DNA from: JBCBEX01 sp038528235
Lineage (GTDB): Bacteria; Bacteroidota; Rhodothermia; Rhodothermales; Rubricoccaceae
Reading direction: 5' to 3'
NCBI GenBank assembly: GCA_038528235.1
Contig: JBCBEX010000019.1
Location: 1 to 55,496, forward strand
DNA length: 55,496 nt
Positions 17,268 to 26,001 of this stretch are shown here, in pieces (the first letter of the stretch is position 1; each line of letters begins with the position of its first letter). The notes under the pieces were generated by a model. It was given only the letters and a program-made list of their open reading frames with translations, was not told the DNA's origin and did no database searches. Both the position numbers and the translations under genes were made by a program.

Positions 17268-18728
17268 ATGAAAGAGCGGCAGGCCCCCGAGCGAAATCAC
17301 CTCCTTGCGTTCAGACCTGCATACGTTCACACGTTGCTTGGCGCGGTGCTGCTCGTCCTCATGGGGATTGGCTGCACCCGCACGGTCCGCCCGACGGCCT
17401 ACGAGGGGCCGCTCGTGCGCTGGATGTGGTCGGGCGCGGTGACGCCGACGTCGGCGACGGTGGTGGCGCAGCTGCGGCAGCCGCAGGACTCGGTGCGCGT
17501 CGTATTCAGCCGCACGCCCCGCTTCGAGCTGGCCGTCGCCTCAGCGTGGGTGCCGGCGCCACGCGGCACGCTGAGCAACGACGCGACGGTACGGCTACCC
17601 GTGCGAGGCCTCGTGCCGGGGATGAGATACTTCTACGCGGTCGAGACGCCGAGCCTCCGCGATACGGCCTTCGGGCGGCTGCGCACGCCACCGCGCGGGC
17701 CGCACTCGTTCACGTTCGCGGCCGGGGCGTGTGCCGCGACAGGGTCGCGCAGCAGCGTCTACGACTCGATCCGCACGCTCAACCCCGACTTCTTCTTCCA
17801 CCTCGGCGACGCGCACTACGAGGACATCGAGGAGAACGACGTGGCCGTGTTCGGCGAGGCCTACGACGACATCCTGACCTCGCCGACGCAGTCGCTCCTC
17901 TACCAGAGCACGCCTATCGCCTACACCTGGGACGACCACGACTTCGGCCCCAACGACTCCGACGCGACCTCGCCGAGCCGGTCCGCCTCACGCATCGCCT
18001 ACCAGCGCTTCGTCCCGCACTACCCGCTCGCCGACCCAGACGCTGCGCCCGAAGACCGCGCGATCTACCAGACGTTCGTACGCGGCCGCGTACGCTTCGT
18101 GGTCACCGACCTCCGCTCCGAGCGCGACCCGCACGACGTCCCGCTCCCGGAGCGCTCGATGCTGGGCGCGCAGCAGAAGGCCTGGTTCAAGCAGACGCTC
18201 CGCGACGCCACCGAGCCGCTCGTCATCTGGGTCAGCGGCGTGCCGTGGATCGCCGACCTCGACGAGGATGGCGACAACTGGAGCGGCTATGCCGCCGAGC
18301 GCGCGGAGTTGGTGGCCTTCTTCGAGGAGATCGACATCACAGGCCGCATGGTCATCCTCTCGGGCGACGCCCACATGCTCGCCGCCGACGACGGGACGCA
18401 CAGCCCCGGCGGCATCCCCGTCTTGCAGGCGGCCCCGCTCGACCGGCGCGGCTCGGTCAAGGGCGGGCCGTACACGCACGGCCCCTTTGCACCGCCCCTC
18501 TTCTCGATGACCAACACCTTCGACGGGCAGTTTGGCATCATCACGGTGGAGGACGAGGGCGGCAGCGAGCTCTGCCTCACGTTCAGCGGCCGCCGCCTCG
18601 ATCGCAGCGATGACGAGGTGGAGGAACTCTTGCGCCTCACGCGCTGCTTCCAGGTCCCCGACCGCCTCTTCGACGGCCCCATCTTCGAAGGCCCGCCGGT
18701 TCCTGACGATGGCGGCCAAGAGGAATAG
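17268..18728 (+). CDS. PhoD-like alkaline phosphatase lipoprotein
   Basis: A 486-residue lipoprotein (signal ending LLVLMGIGCT) of the PhoD/metallophosphatase group, which hydrolyses phosphomono- or diesters outside the cytoplasm using Fe/Ca. An N-terminal fibronectin-like beta domain (about 50-150) ends at LVPGMRYFYAVET. The catalytic domain has HLGDAHYED, YTWDDHDFGPNDSD, RFVVTDLRSER, the WVSGVPW segment and LSGDAHMLAADDG, all classical PhoD signatures. The ATG at 17268 is preferred over a GTG at 17244. It is convergent with the cytochrome gene, with only 2 bp between the stop codons. Confidence 0.9.
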   Translation: MKERQAPERNHLLAFRPAYVHTLLGAVLLVLMGIGCTRTVRPTAYEGPLVRWMWSGAVTPTSATVVAQLRQPQDSVRVVFSRTPRFELAVASAWVPAPRGTLSNDATVRLPVRGLVPGMRYFYAVETPSLRDTAFGRLRTPPRGPHSFTFAAGACAATGSRSSVYDSIRTLNPDFFFHLGDAHYEDIEENDVAVFGEAYDDILTSPTQSLLYQSTPIAYTWDDHDFGPNDSDATSPSRSASRIAYQRFVPHYPLADPDAAPEDRAIYQTFVRGRVRFVVTDLRSERDPHDVPLPERSMLGAQQKAWFKQTLRDATEPLVIWVSGVPWIADLDEDGDNWSGYAAERAELVAFFEEIDITGRMVILSGDAHMLAADDGTHSPGGIPVLQAAPLDRRGSVKGGPYTHGPFAPPLFSMTNTFDGQFGIITVEDEGGSELCLTFSGRRLDRSDDEVEELLRLTRCFQVPDRLFDGPIFEGPPVPDDGGQEE

Positions 18729-18730
18729 GC

Positions 18731-20968
18731 CTACGCTTCTGCCGCGAGCGTCACGCGCACGACGCGCACGGGCTGGCCGGGCGTGCGCACGTGGACGAGG
18801 TAGGACCCCGGTGGCACCGCCGCGCCGCGCTCCGAGCGGAGGTCCCAGGTCGGCACGCCGAGGCCGTCGCCGCGCACGGTGCGCAGCGGCACACCGCCAG
18901 TCGTGAAGACCGAGAGCGTCGAGCCCGGCGTGGTGCCTGCGATGCCGAGGCGGCCACCTCGGGGCGCGATGCTACGCGCGAGCGGCAGCCCAAACACGGT
19001 GGCGTCGGTCCAGCCGGGGCGCAGCGATCCGTTGGGCGCGCGGACTACGAGGTCGGCGAGGAGCGCCGCGTTAGCCGGGTCGAGGCGGACAGCGTCGCGG
19101 AAGGCGGAGCGCGCGTCGTCGTCGTTGCCCTGTTCGAGGTGGACGATGCCTTCGACTAGGGCAGCGGCGTGCCAGGACGGCCGCTCGGCGCGGGCGGCGC
19201 GGGCTTCGTCTAGCGCCTCGGTGCGGCGGCCCTGGCTGTGGAGAAATGCGGCCCGGCTCGTGCGCACGGTCGCGAGCGCAGGCTGGAGGTCGAGCGCCTG
19301 CACGTAGAGCGCGTCGATTTCGCCAGGCGCTCCGGTGCCCTCGGCGAGCACCGCGTCAGTGCGAGCACGGGCGAGCGCTTCGAGGCGCTGCGGCGTGGCC
19401 TCGGCATCCACGGCCGCCTCGAAGGCGGGGAGGGCGAACTCCAGCTTGCCGAGCTGGTGCGCGACCACGCCGAGCAGGAACTGCGCCTCCCCACGTTCTG
19501 CCCCATCGCCGACCGCGCGGAGGGCGTTCGTGAGCAGCGCCGCGCCCTCGGCCATCGTCTGCGGATCGCCGATCTGCGTGCCGAAGATGGACGTCGCCAT
19601 GCCCTCGTAGACCGCGCCGGACTCGGTGCCCGCGTCGCGCTCGTAGTAGGGCGCGAGCACGCCCGCCTCACCGAGCGCCAGCGGCTCCGAGGCGACTGGG
19701 CGGCCGTCGTCCACGACGCGGATCAGGTGGTCTGTGAACGACGAGTGCGGCGCGTCGTCTGCCTCGACCTTCGGCATGTGGCAGCTGAAGCAGTTCGCCC
19801 CATCGGCGTGCTGCGCCTGCAACGCGGGCGTCGGCATCAGCGCTTGCAGCGCGCGCTGTTGGTCAGGGGTGGCCGCGTGGCACGACTGGCACGTCTGGTT
19901 GAAGTAGCCCGGCCCGGCCTCGCGGAAGCCCTCGTGCGGGTTGTGGCACGTCGTGCACTCCATCGGGGCCGCCGTGTTGAAGGTCTCCGTGAAGCAGGCG
20001 CTCTGCCGCATCCGGTCCGCGTGCGAGACGACGGGGATCTGGTCGCCGGACAGTTCCTCGGGCAGTGCGAAGAACGAGCGGTGCGCCGCGACGAGCCGGC
20101 CAGGGATGTAGCTGAACGCGTCCTCGTCCTCGCGCAGCACCGCCGTCGTGGCGTGGAGGTGGCACTGCTGGCACGTGTCGAGCCGCCGCTCCAGGTCGAG
20201 GTGCCCCGTGTTCACGATGGTCGGGTCCACCCAATCAGGATCGCCGCCGGAGGGCTCGGGGTCTTCGAGGCGGGCGGCGACGTGCGTAGCGCCGGGGCCG
20301 TGGCACGACTCGCAGCCGATGCCCATCGGCATGGCCGGATACTTCCCCTCGACGAATGGTACCGTCTCAGGATGTCCGTTGTGGCACGCCGTGCAGCGGT
20401 CGGGGATGAGCCGGTCGAAGCGCCCGTTGGTGACCTCGTAGCCCGGCGAGAAGTCCCAGCGCCCCGCGCCGTCGTCGGCCTGGGTGTACCACGTCAGCGG
20501 GAGCTGGTAGAGGCGGTCGTTCTCCTCGAAGAAATACGTCCGCGCCGCCGAGCCGCTGCCCATCACGAAGTCCATCGGCCGCTGCAGCGTGTGGACAACG
20601 GCGCCTGACGGGTCGCGCAGCCGCTCCTCCTGGACGAGTCGGCCGTCGACGTTCAGGACGACGTATTCGTAGCCCGCGTTCGGGTCGCGGATGGGCGTCG
20701 TCAGGACGCGCTCCACCTGCACGTCGGGTGTCCACGCATAGAACGAGTTCGCCATGCCGTGGCTCTGGTAGCTCGCGTAGAGGTCTTCGTGGCACGTCGC
20801 GCAGGCCGCGTCGCCGACATACTCGACCCCATCGGCGGCGGCCAGGAACGGATGCACCGCGCTGTCGGCGGCCTCGTCCGCCGCAGCGCCGCCGCAGCCC
20901 ACCACGAGCGCGACAGCGAGGAAGAGGCAGCCGACGATGCCGGCCGTGAGGAGGCGGGGTGGAGTCAT
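18731..20968 (-). CDS. seven-heme c-type cytochrome lipoprotein with TPR region and C-terminal sorting-like domain
   Basis: A 745-residue envelope protein. It has a lipoprotein signal (VALVVGCGG), then seven CXXCH heme-binding motifs between residues 56 and about 395: CATCH, CTACH, CESCH, CQQCH, CTTCH, CQSCH and CFSCH. The spacing resembles the cytochrome c554/multiheme family. The second half is helical with tetratricopeptide-type repeats (for example ALDEARAARAERPSWHAAALVEGIVHLEQGN). The last 75 residues are a beta domain ending VPPGSYLVHVRT, similar to FlgD/T9SS-type C-terminal domains. I infer an electron-transfer protein held at the envelope. It is next to the GMC dehydrogenase locus and could accept its electrons, but that is speculative. 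The ATG at 20968 begins the signal. Confidence 0.85.
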   Translation of the reverse strand: MTPPRLLTAGIVGCLFLAVALVVGCGGAAADEAADSAVHPFLAAADGVEYVGDAACATCHEDLYASYQSHGMANSFYAWTPDVQVERVLTTPIRDPNAGYEYVVLNVDGRLVQEERLRDPSGAVVHTLQRPMDFVMGSGSAARTYFFEENDRLYQLPLTWYTQADDGAGRWDFSPGYEVTNGRFDRLIPDRCTACHNGHPETVPFVEGKYPAMPMGIGCESCHGPGATHVAARLEDPEPSGGDPDWVDPTIVNTGHLDLERRLDTCQQCHLHATTAVLREDEDAFSYIPGRLVAAHRSFFALPEELSGDQIPVVSHADRMRQSACFTETFNTAAPMECTTCHNPHEGFREAGPGYFNQTCQSCHAATPDQQRALQALMPTPALQAQHADGANCFSCHMPKVEADDAPHSSFTDHLIRVVDDGRPVASEPLALGEAGVLAPYYERDAGTESGAVYEGMATSIFGTQIGDPQTMAEGAALLTNALRAVGDGAERGEAQFLLGVVAHQLGKLEFALPAFEAAVDAEATPQRLEALARARTDAVLAEGTGAPGEIDALYVQALDLQPALATVRTSRAAFLHSQGRRTEALDEARAARAERPSWHAAALVEGIVHLEQGNDDDARSAFRDAVRLDPANAALLADLVVRAPNGSLRPGWTDATVFGLPLARSIAPRGGRLGIAGTTPGSTLSVFTTGGVPLRTVRGDGLGVPTWDLRSERGAAVPPGSYLVHVRTPGQPVRVVRVTLAAEA

Positions 20969-21049
20969 GAAGGGCGGGGGAGACAGGGCCAAAGTATACC
21001 GGGTGCACGCAGCGCGCGCAATGGGTAGGCTGGGCGGTCTGGGTTGCAC

Positions 21050-21063
21050 TGAAACCGCTTTCA
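21050..21063. promoter_or_regulatory. putative LacI-family operator upstream of DUF1080 locus
   Basis: TGAAACCGCTTTCA is a near-palindrome with the central CG of LacI/GalR operators. It lies 66 bp before the GTG of the DUF1080 gene. A TATATTG (21082-21088), resembling the Bacteroidota -7 element TAnnTTTG, follows after 18 bp. The operator would therefore cover the -33 region and repress the locus. Confidence 0.5.
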
Positions 21064-21128
21064 TCGCGCCGCGCTGCTCGATATATTGCCCGCGATTGTG
21101 AAGGCCCCGCAAACTGCCCGTTCCCCCC

Positions 21129-21881
21129 GTGCATACCCAGCCCGCGCTCTCCTGCGTGCTCGCCCTGGTTGTCAGCCTCGTTGCTAGCGCTTGCGGCGAC
21201 GTGCCTGACACGGACGCGGACGGCCCTGGCGGCGCCACGGTCGCGGCGGTCTCCGACGCCGGTAGGGCCTGGGTCACGCTCTTCGACGGCACCAGCCTCG
21301 ACGCCTGGCGCGGCTTCGCCGCCGACGCTATCCCGCCCGGCTGGCAGATCGACGACGATAGCCTCCTCTACTTCGACCCCGCACCTGAGGGGGGCGGCGA
21401 CCTCGTCACGCGCGAGGCCTACGCCGACTTCGAACTGGAACTCGCCTGGAAGATCTCCGAGTGTGGCAACAGCGGCCTCTTCTACCGCGGCGTGCTCGGC
21501 GACACGTACGACTACATCTGGCAGACTGCGCCCGAGATGCAGGTCCTCGACGACGCCTGCCATCCCGACGCGCGCTATCCCTCGCACCGGGCTGGCTCGA
21601 ACTACGACCTCTACGTGGCGACGCCCGGCGTGGTCAAGCCCGCGGGTGAGTGGAACGACGTCCGCATCGTGGCCCGAGGCGGGGCGGTCGAGCACTGGCT
21701 CAACGGCGAGCGCGTCGTGGCCTACGAGCAGGGCAGCGAGGCCTGGGCGGCTCGCGTCGCCGCCAGCAAGTTTCGTCGGATGCCGACCTACGGCGCGTTC
21801 ATGAGCGGCGTGATCGGCCTGCAAGATCACGGCGACCCCGTGTGGTTCCGCGACATCCGCATCCGCCCCCTCGATGTGTGA
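21129..21881 (+). CDS. DUF1080 (3-keto-disaccharide hydrolase family) lipoprotein
   Basis: A 250-residue lipoprotein (signal around LVASACGD). The mature part is a DUF1080 concanavalin-like beta-sandwich: WVTLFDGTSLDAWRGF, GGDLVTREAYADFELELAWKI, GNSGLFYRGV, EMQVLDD, EWNDVRIVARGGAVEHWLNGERV and the closing GLQDHGDPVWFRDIRIRPL. Members studied in gut Bacteroides and in glycoside-degrading bacteria cleave 3-keto-glycosides. The start is a GTG at 21129 with no ribosome-binding site in view. It leads the 21.1-28.5 kb locus, and its LacI-type operator is just upstream. I infer that it acts on the C3-oxidised product of the GMC dehydrogenase encoded downstream. Confidence 0.9.
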   Translation: MHTQPALSCVLALVVSLVASACGDVPDTDADGPGGATVAAVSDAGRAWVTLFDGTSLDAWRGFAADAIPPGWQIDDDSLLYFDPAPEGGGDLVTREAYADFELELAWKISECGNSGLFYRGVLGDTYDYIWQTAPEMQVLDDACHPDARYPSHRAGSNYDLYVATPGVVKPAGEWNDVRIVARGGAVEHWLNGERVVAYEQGSEAWAARVAASKFRRMPTYGAFMSGVIGLQDHGDPVWFRDIRIRPLDV

Positions 21882-21967
21882 CTGGGCGACCCCTGTTCTG
21901 GCCAGGCGATGCCTGACTTGGTTGCCCCTCGCCTCTTCTGATTCCCACCTACCAACTTCCTCCTCCC

Positions 21968-23248
21968 ATGCAGCGAGGCCTGAGCGCGCGTCTGAGCGCG
22001 ATGATGTTCCTGGAGTTCTTCGTCTGGGGCGCGTGGTACACCACCGTCGCGGTCTACATGGCCGCCGAGGGCCTGGGCGACCTCACGCACTGGCCCTACA
22101 CCGTCAACCCCGTCGCGGCCATCGTCGCGCCGTTCTTCCTCGGGCTGATCGCCGACCGCTACTTCGCCGCGCAGAACGTCTTCGGCGTGCTCCACATCCT
22201 CGGCGGGGTGTTCATCCTCGCCGCGCCGAGCACCATCCAGAACCCGACGCTCTTCATCCTGCTGCTGCTCGCCTACAACCTGTGCTACATGCCCACGCTC
22301 GGGCTCTCGAACACGATCGCGTTTGAGCACCTCGACGACCAGGAGCGGCAGTTCCCGATCATCCGCGTCTTCGGGACGATCGGCTGGATCGTGGCGGGTC
22401 TGGCGATCTCGTTCGTGATGAGCCCGATCCTCGGGGTGACCGCCGAGGCGACGGCGTGGCCGCTCTACCTCACGGGCATCTTCTCGATCGTGCTCGGCTT
22501 CTTCGCCTTCACGCTGCCCAACACGCCTCCTGCGGCAGCGGGCGAGCCCGTCTCGGTGCGCAGCATCGCGGGCGTCGACGCCTTCAAGCAACTCGGCAGC
22601 AAGCCGTTCTACATCTTCCTCGCGGCGAGCTTCCTGCTCTGCATCCCGCTGGCGGCCTACTACAACTTCACCCAGCTCTTCCTCTCGGCGACCGGCTTCG
22701 AGAACATCGCCGCGACGCAGTCGCTCGGGCAGGTGTCCGAGATCCTGTTCATGCTGCTCATGCCGATGCTCTTCGTCCGCTGGGGCGTCAAGTGGATGCT
22801 GGCCGCGGGCATGGCCGCGTGGGTGCTGCGCTACGCCCTCTTCGCCCTCGCCGCGCCGGACGCCGTGATGTGGATGATCGTTGCAGGCGTGTTCCTGCAC
22901 GGCATCTGCTACGACTTCTTCTTCGTGACGGGCCAGATCTACGTCGAGAAGAAGTCCACGCCGAAGGTGCGCGGTCAGGCGCAGGGGCTGCTCGTGCTCG
23001 TGACCTATGGCGTCGGCATGCTCATCGGCGCGCAGGTGGCGGGGCAGCTCTACAACCGCTTCCTCGGCGACCGCGAGGCGCTGCCGCTCGCCGAGTGGCC
23101 CGACTTCTGGTGGCTCCCGGCTGGCCTCGCCGCGGTGATCCTGGTCCTCTTCATCGCGCTCTTCAACGACAAGGTGGACGAGGAACCCGTCCCGTCGGAC
23201 ACCGCGTCTACCCCCGCGCCTGAGGCGGGCGTGCCCGTCGTTTCTTGA
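21968..23248 (+). CDS. MFS permease, nucleoside:H+ symporter type
   Basis: A 426-residue inner-membrane protein with about 12 hydrophobic helices. The first helix has the family signature LSAMMFLEFFVWGAWYTT, typical of NupG/XapB-like nucleoside:proton symporters. The loop FPIIRVFGTIGWIVAG and the long YDFFFVTGQIYVEKK segment also fit. In sugar loci of Bacteroidota relatives such permeases often accompany DUF1080 and Gfo/Idh/MocA genes and may carry sugars or sugar derivatives rather than nucleosides. It is 86 bp after the DUF1080 gene and 35 bp before the next gene, so probably co-transcribed. Confidence 0.85.
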   Translation: MQRGLSARLSAMMFLEFFVWGAWYTTVAVYMAAEGLGDLTHWPYTVNPVAAIVAPFFLGLIADRYFAAQNVFGVLHILGGVFILAAPSTIQNPTLFILLLLAYNLCYMPTLGLSNTIAFEHLDDQERQFPIIRVFGTIGWIVAGLAISFVMSPILGVTAEATAWPLYLTGIFSIVLGFFAFTLPNTPPAAAGEPVSVRSIAGVDAFKQLGSKPFYIFLAASFLLCIPLAAYYNFTQLFLSATGFENIAATQSLGQVSEILFMLLMPMLFVRWGVKWMLAAGMAAWVLRYALFALAAPDAVMWMIVAGVFLHGICYDFFFVTGQIYVEKKSTPKVRGQAQGLLVLVTYGVGMLIGAQVAGQLYNRFLGDREALPLAEWPDFWWLPAGLAAVILVLFIALFNDKVDEEPVPSDTASTPAPEAGVPVVS

Positions 23249-23283
23249 TTGAGAACGCCTCCTGACCCCAACCTGACCCCATC

Positions 23284-24030
23284 ATGCACGACCTCGTGAA
23301 TCCCACGATCGACCGGCGCGCGGCGCTGCGGCGGCTCTCGGGCCTCCTCGGCGGTATCGCCACGGCGCCGCTGGTCTCCAGCATGCTCGCTGGGTGCACC
23401 GCGCCCTCCGGCGAGGAGGCCGCGCGCTACTCCTACGTCGCCCTCGACGAAGGCCAGCAGCGTACCCTCGCGGCCCTCGTCGACCAGATCATCCCCGCCA
23501 CCGACACGCCCGGTGCGGCCGAGGCGGGCGTCCCGCAGTTCGTGGACAAGGTCCTCGCTGAGTGGTTCGATCCTGACGAGAAAGCCGACTTCCTCGCCGG
23601 GCTCGCCGAGTTTGAGGCCCGCGCGATGACACAGCACAGCGCGGCCTTCGCCGACCTCGACGCCGCCGCGCAGCAGGCGATGGTGGAGGCCCTCGACGCG
23701 GCCACCTACCTCCCGCCCGGCGCAACCGCCGAGGCGAGCGCGGCCCCGGACAGCGATGCCACCGCCGACACCGATCCCGACGGCGACACCGCCGAGAACG
23801 ATGTCGCCGAGATGGGCGGCGGCGGGGGCGGCGACTCCAACGTCCAGACTCCGGGCACCATCCAGGTCAACCCCGACGCTCCGCCGTTCTTCCGCGTCAT
23901 GAAAGAGCTCACCGTCGTGGGCTACTACACCTCCGAGGTCGGCGCCACGCAGGAACTGCGTTGGAACCCCGCCCCCGGCCTCTGGCTGCCCAACGAACCC
24001 GTCACCGAAGACTACCGCGCCTGGGCCTAG
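23284..24030 (+). CDS. gluconate 2-dehydrogenase subunit 3-like protein, Tat signal
   Basis: A 248-residue small subunit that usually carries its GMC partner through the Tat pathway and stabilises it. The twin-arginine region reads DRRAALRRLSGLLGG and ends near MLAGCT, so it may also be lipidated. The conserved family core LDEGQQRTLAALVDQIIPATDTPGA is followed by AGVPQFVDKVLAEW. An acidic and glycine-rich insertion (about residues 145-185) is unusual. The C-terminal FFRVMKELTVVGYYTSEVG is typical. It is directly upstream of the GMC gene, the standard order for FAD-dependent glucoside 3-dehydrogenase or gluconate dehydrogenase complexes. Confidence 0.9.
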   Translation: MHDLVNPTIDRRAALRRLSGLLGGIATAPLVSSMLAGCTAPSGEEAARYSYVALDEGQQRTLAALVDQIIPATDTPGAAEAGVPQFVDKVLAEWFDPDEKADFLAGLAEFEARAMTQHSAAFADLDAAAQQAMVEALDAATYLPPGATAEASAAPDSDATADTDPDGDTAENDVAEMGGGGGGDSNVQTPGTIQVNPDAPPFFRVMKELTVVGYYTSEVGATQELRWNPAPGLWLPNEPVTEDYRAWA

Positions 24031-24128
24031 CCGAGTAGCAAGTGGCAGGTGCCAAGTGGCAAGGTGGCCACGATGGATGCCTCGGTCCACTTGCTACCTG
24101 ACACTTGATACCTGACACTCACACTCCA
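24031..24128. repeat. gene-junction complementary repeats (AAGTGGCA / CACTTG type)
   Basis: After the stop codon come imperfect copies of a motif like AGTGGCAGGTGCCAAGTGGCAAG. Before the next start codon come CCACTTGCTACCTGACACTTG and ACCTGACACTCACACT copies, which are largely the reverse complement. The two halves could form a long imperfect hairpin that ends at the ATG. The same plan is seen at 908-963, 25899-26001 and 54752-54863. Confidence 0.65.
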
Positions 24129-25898
24129 ATGCCCCATCCCCGTGACGCCCACAGTGCCTCGCTGATCGAAAAGATCTGCACGGTCAACGTCCAGACCTCC
24201 GAGCCCTTCGACGCCATCGTGGTGGGCTCGGGCATGTCGGGCGGCTGGGCTGCCAAAGAACTGTGCGAGAAGGGCCTCAAGACGCTCGTGCTGGAGCGCG
24301 GCCGCAGCGTCGAGCACGGCACCGACTACATCACCGAGCACAAGGCGCCCTGGGAGATGCCCTTCCGCGGGCGCGGCGACCGCCAAGCTGTGGAGGCGCG
24401 CCAGTTTCGCCAGTCGAAGGCCGGCCCGTTCAACGCCTACACGGCACACTGGTACGTCGACGACGTGGACCACGCCTACGAGACGGCCCCCGACGGCGAC
24501 CCCAACGAAGTGCTGTGGGTGCGCGGCTACCACCTCGGCGGGCGCTCGATCATGTGGGGCCGCCAGTCCTACCGCCTCGCGCCGATGGACTTCGAGGCCA
24601 ACGCCCGCGAGGGCATCGGCACGCCCTGGCCCGTCGCCTACGACGAGATCGAGCCGTGGTACTCCTACGTCGAGCGCTTCGTCGGCATCTCGGGTGAGGC
24701 GCTCGGGCTGCGCCAGCTCCCCGACAGCGAGTTCCTCCCGGCGATGGCGCTCACCGGGCCGGAGGAGCACTGCCGCGACGTCATCGCCGAGCGGTTCGGC
24801 CGCACGCTCACCATCGGGCGCGCCGCCATCCTGACACAGCCGCACCTGGGCCGCGGCCCGTGCCACTACTGCGGCCCGTGCGACCGCGGCTGCACCGCCG
24901 GGGCCTACTTCTCCAGCCTCTCGTCCACGCTCCCGGCCGCCCAAGCCACGGGCAACCTCACCGTCCGCTCCGACTCCATCGTCCACAGCCTTATCTACGA
25001 CGAGGAGCAGGACCGCGTCACCGGCGTGCGCGTCATCGACCGGGTCACGAAGGAGGCGATCGAGTTCTACGCCAACGTCGTCTTCCTCAACGCGAGCGCC
25101 CTGGGCTCGACGTCGATCCTGATGAACACCAAGACGCCGCGCTTCCCCGACGGCCTTGGCAACCAGTCCGGGCTGCTCGGCAAGGGCATCATGGACCACC
25201 ACTTCAAGTGCGGCGCCGTCGGCGACATCCCCGGCTTCGACGACGTTGCCCCCTATGGCAACCGCCCCAACGGGATCTACATCCCGCGCTTCACCAACCT
25301 CCCCTGGGACTCGTCCTCGCGGCGCGACTTCGTGCGGGGCTTCGGCTACCAGGGCGGTGCGGGGCGGCGCAACGGCTGGGGGCGCGGCGCAGGCATGCCG
25401 GGCGTCGGCGTGGCGCTCAAGGAAAACCTCCAGAAGCCGGGGGCCTGGCAGTTCGTCATGTTCCCCTTCGGCGAGATGCTGGCCTACGACGACAACTACA
25501 TGGAGCTCACTGACGAGGTCGACCAGTGGGGCATCCCGATCCCGCGCATCGTCGGCGGGCTGAAGGAGAACGAGCTCAAGATGCGCGAGGCGATGATCGC
25601 CGACGGCGTCGAGATGCTCGAAGCGGCTGGCGCGGAGAACATCCGCACCTTCGACCAGCCCTACCGCCTCGCTGAGGGCATCCACGAGATGGGCACCGCG
25701 CGCATGAGCGACAGCCCCGAGACGGGCTGCGTCGACCGCTGGAACCGCGTCCACGAGATCCCCAACCTCTACGTCACCGACGGGGCCTTCATGACCTCGG
25801 CGGGCTGCCAGAACCCGTCGCTCACCTACATGGCCTTCACCGCCCGCGCCGTCGACCACGCCGTCGAGTCCATGAAGCGCGGCGAACTGAGAGTGTAG
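24129..25898 (+). CDS. GMC-family FAD-dependent oxidoreductase (glucoside 3-dehydrogenase/gluconate dehydrogenase large subunit type)
   Basis: A 589-residue flavoprotein that oxidises a sugar hydroxyl. The FAD-binding fingerprint is VVGSGMSGGWAAKEL near residue 36. Four clustered cysteines, CHYCGPCDRGC (about 245-256), resemble the iron-sulfur-cluster region of FAD-dependent glucose/glucoside dehydrogenases. The C-terminal HEMGTARM and CQNPSLTYMAF segments supply the catalytic His/Asn pair and the FAD cover. It has no signal of its own, so export would rely on the Tat signal of the small subunit encoded just upstream. With DUF1080 and Gfo/Idh/MocA neighbours, C3 oxidation of glycosides is the likely reaction; the electron acceptor is probably a cytochrome. 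The start ATG 24129 is chosen over 24105, which lies in the junction repeat. Confidence 0.9.
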   Translation: MPHPRDAHSASLIEKICTVNVQTSEPFDAIVVGSGMSGGWAAKELCEKGLKTLVLERGRSVEHGTDYITEHKAPWEMPFRGRGDRQAVEARQFRQSKAGPFNAYTAHWYVDDVDHAYETAPDGDPNEVLWVRGYHLGGRSIMWGRQSYRLAPMDFEANAREGIGTPWPVAYDEIEPWYSYVERFVGISGEALGLRQLPDSEFLPAMALTGPEEHCRDVIAERFGRTLTIGRAAILTQPHLGRGPCHYCGPCDRGCTAGAYFSSLSSTLPAAQATGNLTVRSDSIVHSLIYDEEQDRVTGVRVIDRVTKEAIEFYANVVFLNASALGSTSILMNTKTPRFPDGLGNQSGLLGKGIMDHHFKCGAVGDIPGFDDVAPYGNRPNGIYIPRFTNLPWDSSSRRDFVRGFGYQGGAGRRNGWGRGAGMPGVGVALKENLQKPGAWQFVMFPFGEMLAYDDNYMELTDEVDQWGIPIPRIVGGLKENELKMREAMIADGVEMLEAAGAENIRTFDQPYRLAEGIHEMGTARMSDSPETGCVDRWNRVHEIPNLYVTDGAFMTSAGCQNPSLTYMAFTARAVDHAVESMKRGELRV

Positions 25899-26001
25899 AA
25901 GTGAGAAGTGGGAAGTTAGACGTGTAAAGTGGTTAGATCTGGCTCCCGACTCCAAGCTGTCCTTTACTTCGTACTTCAAACCTTACACTTCTCACTTTCC
26001 C
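25899..26001. repeat. gene-junction complementary repeats (AGTGAGAAGTG / CACTTCTCACT)
   Basis: AGTGAGAAGTG directly after the GMC stop codon is the reverse complement of CACTTCTCACT directly before the Gfo/Idh/MocA ATG. Degenerate neighbours (GGGAAGTTAGACGTGTAAAGTGG; CTTTACTTCGTACTTC) extend the pairing. No Shine-Dalgarno sequence is present. Confidence 0.7.

Noticed and set aside
19238..20608. 456-residue plus-strand open frame
   Set aside because: Antisense to the multiheme cytochrome, whose seven CXXCH motifs fix the correct strand.
24027..25979. 650-residue minus-strand open frame
   Set aside because: Antisense shadow of the GMC oxidoreductase, with the same Val/Arg/Asp/Gly-rich pattern and no recognisable domain.
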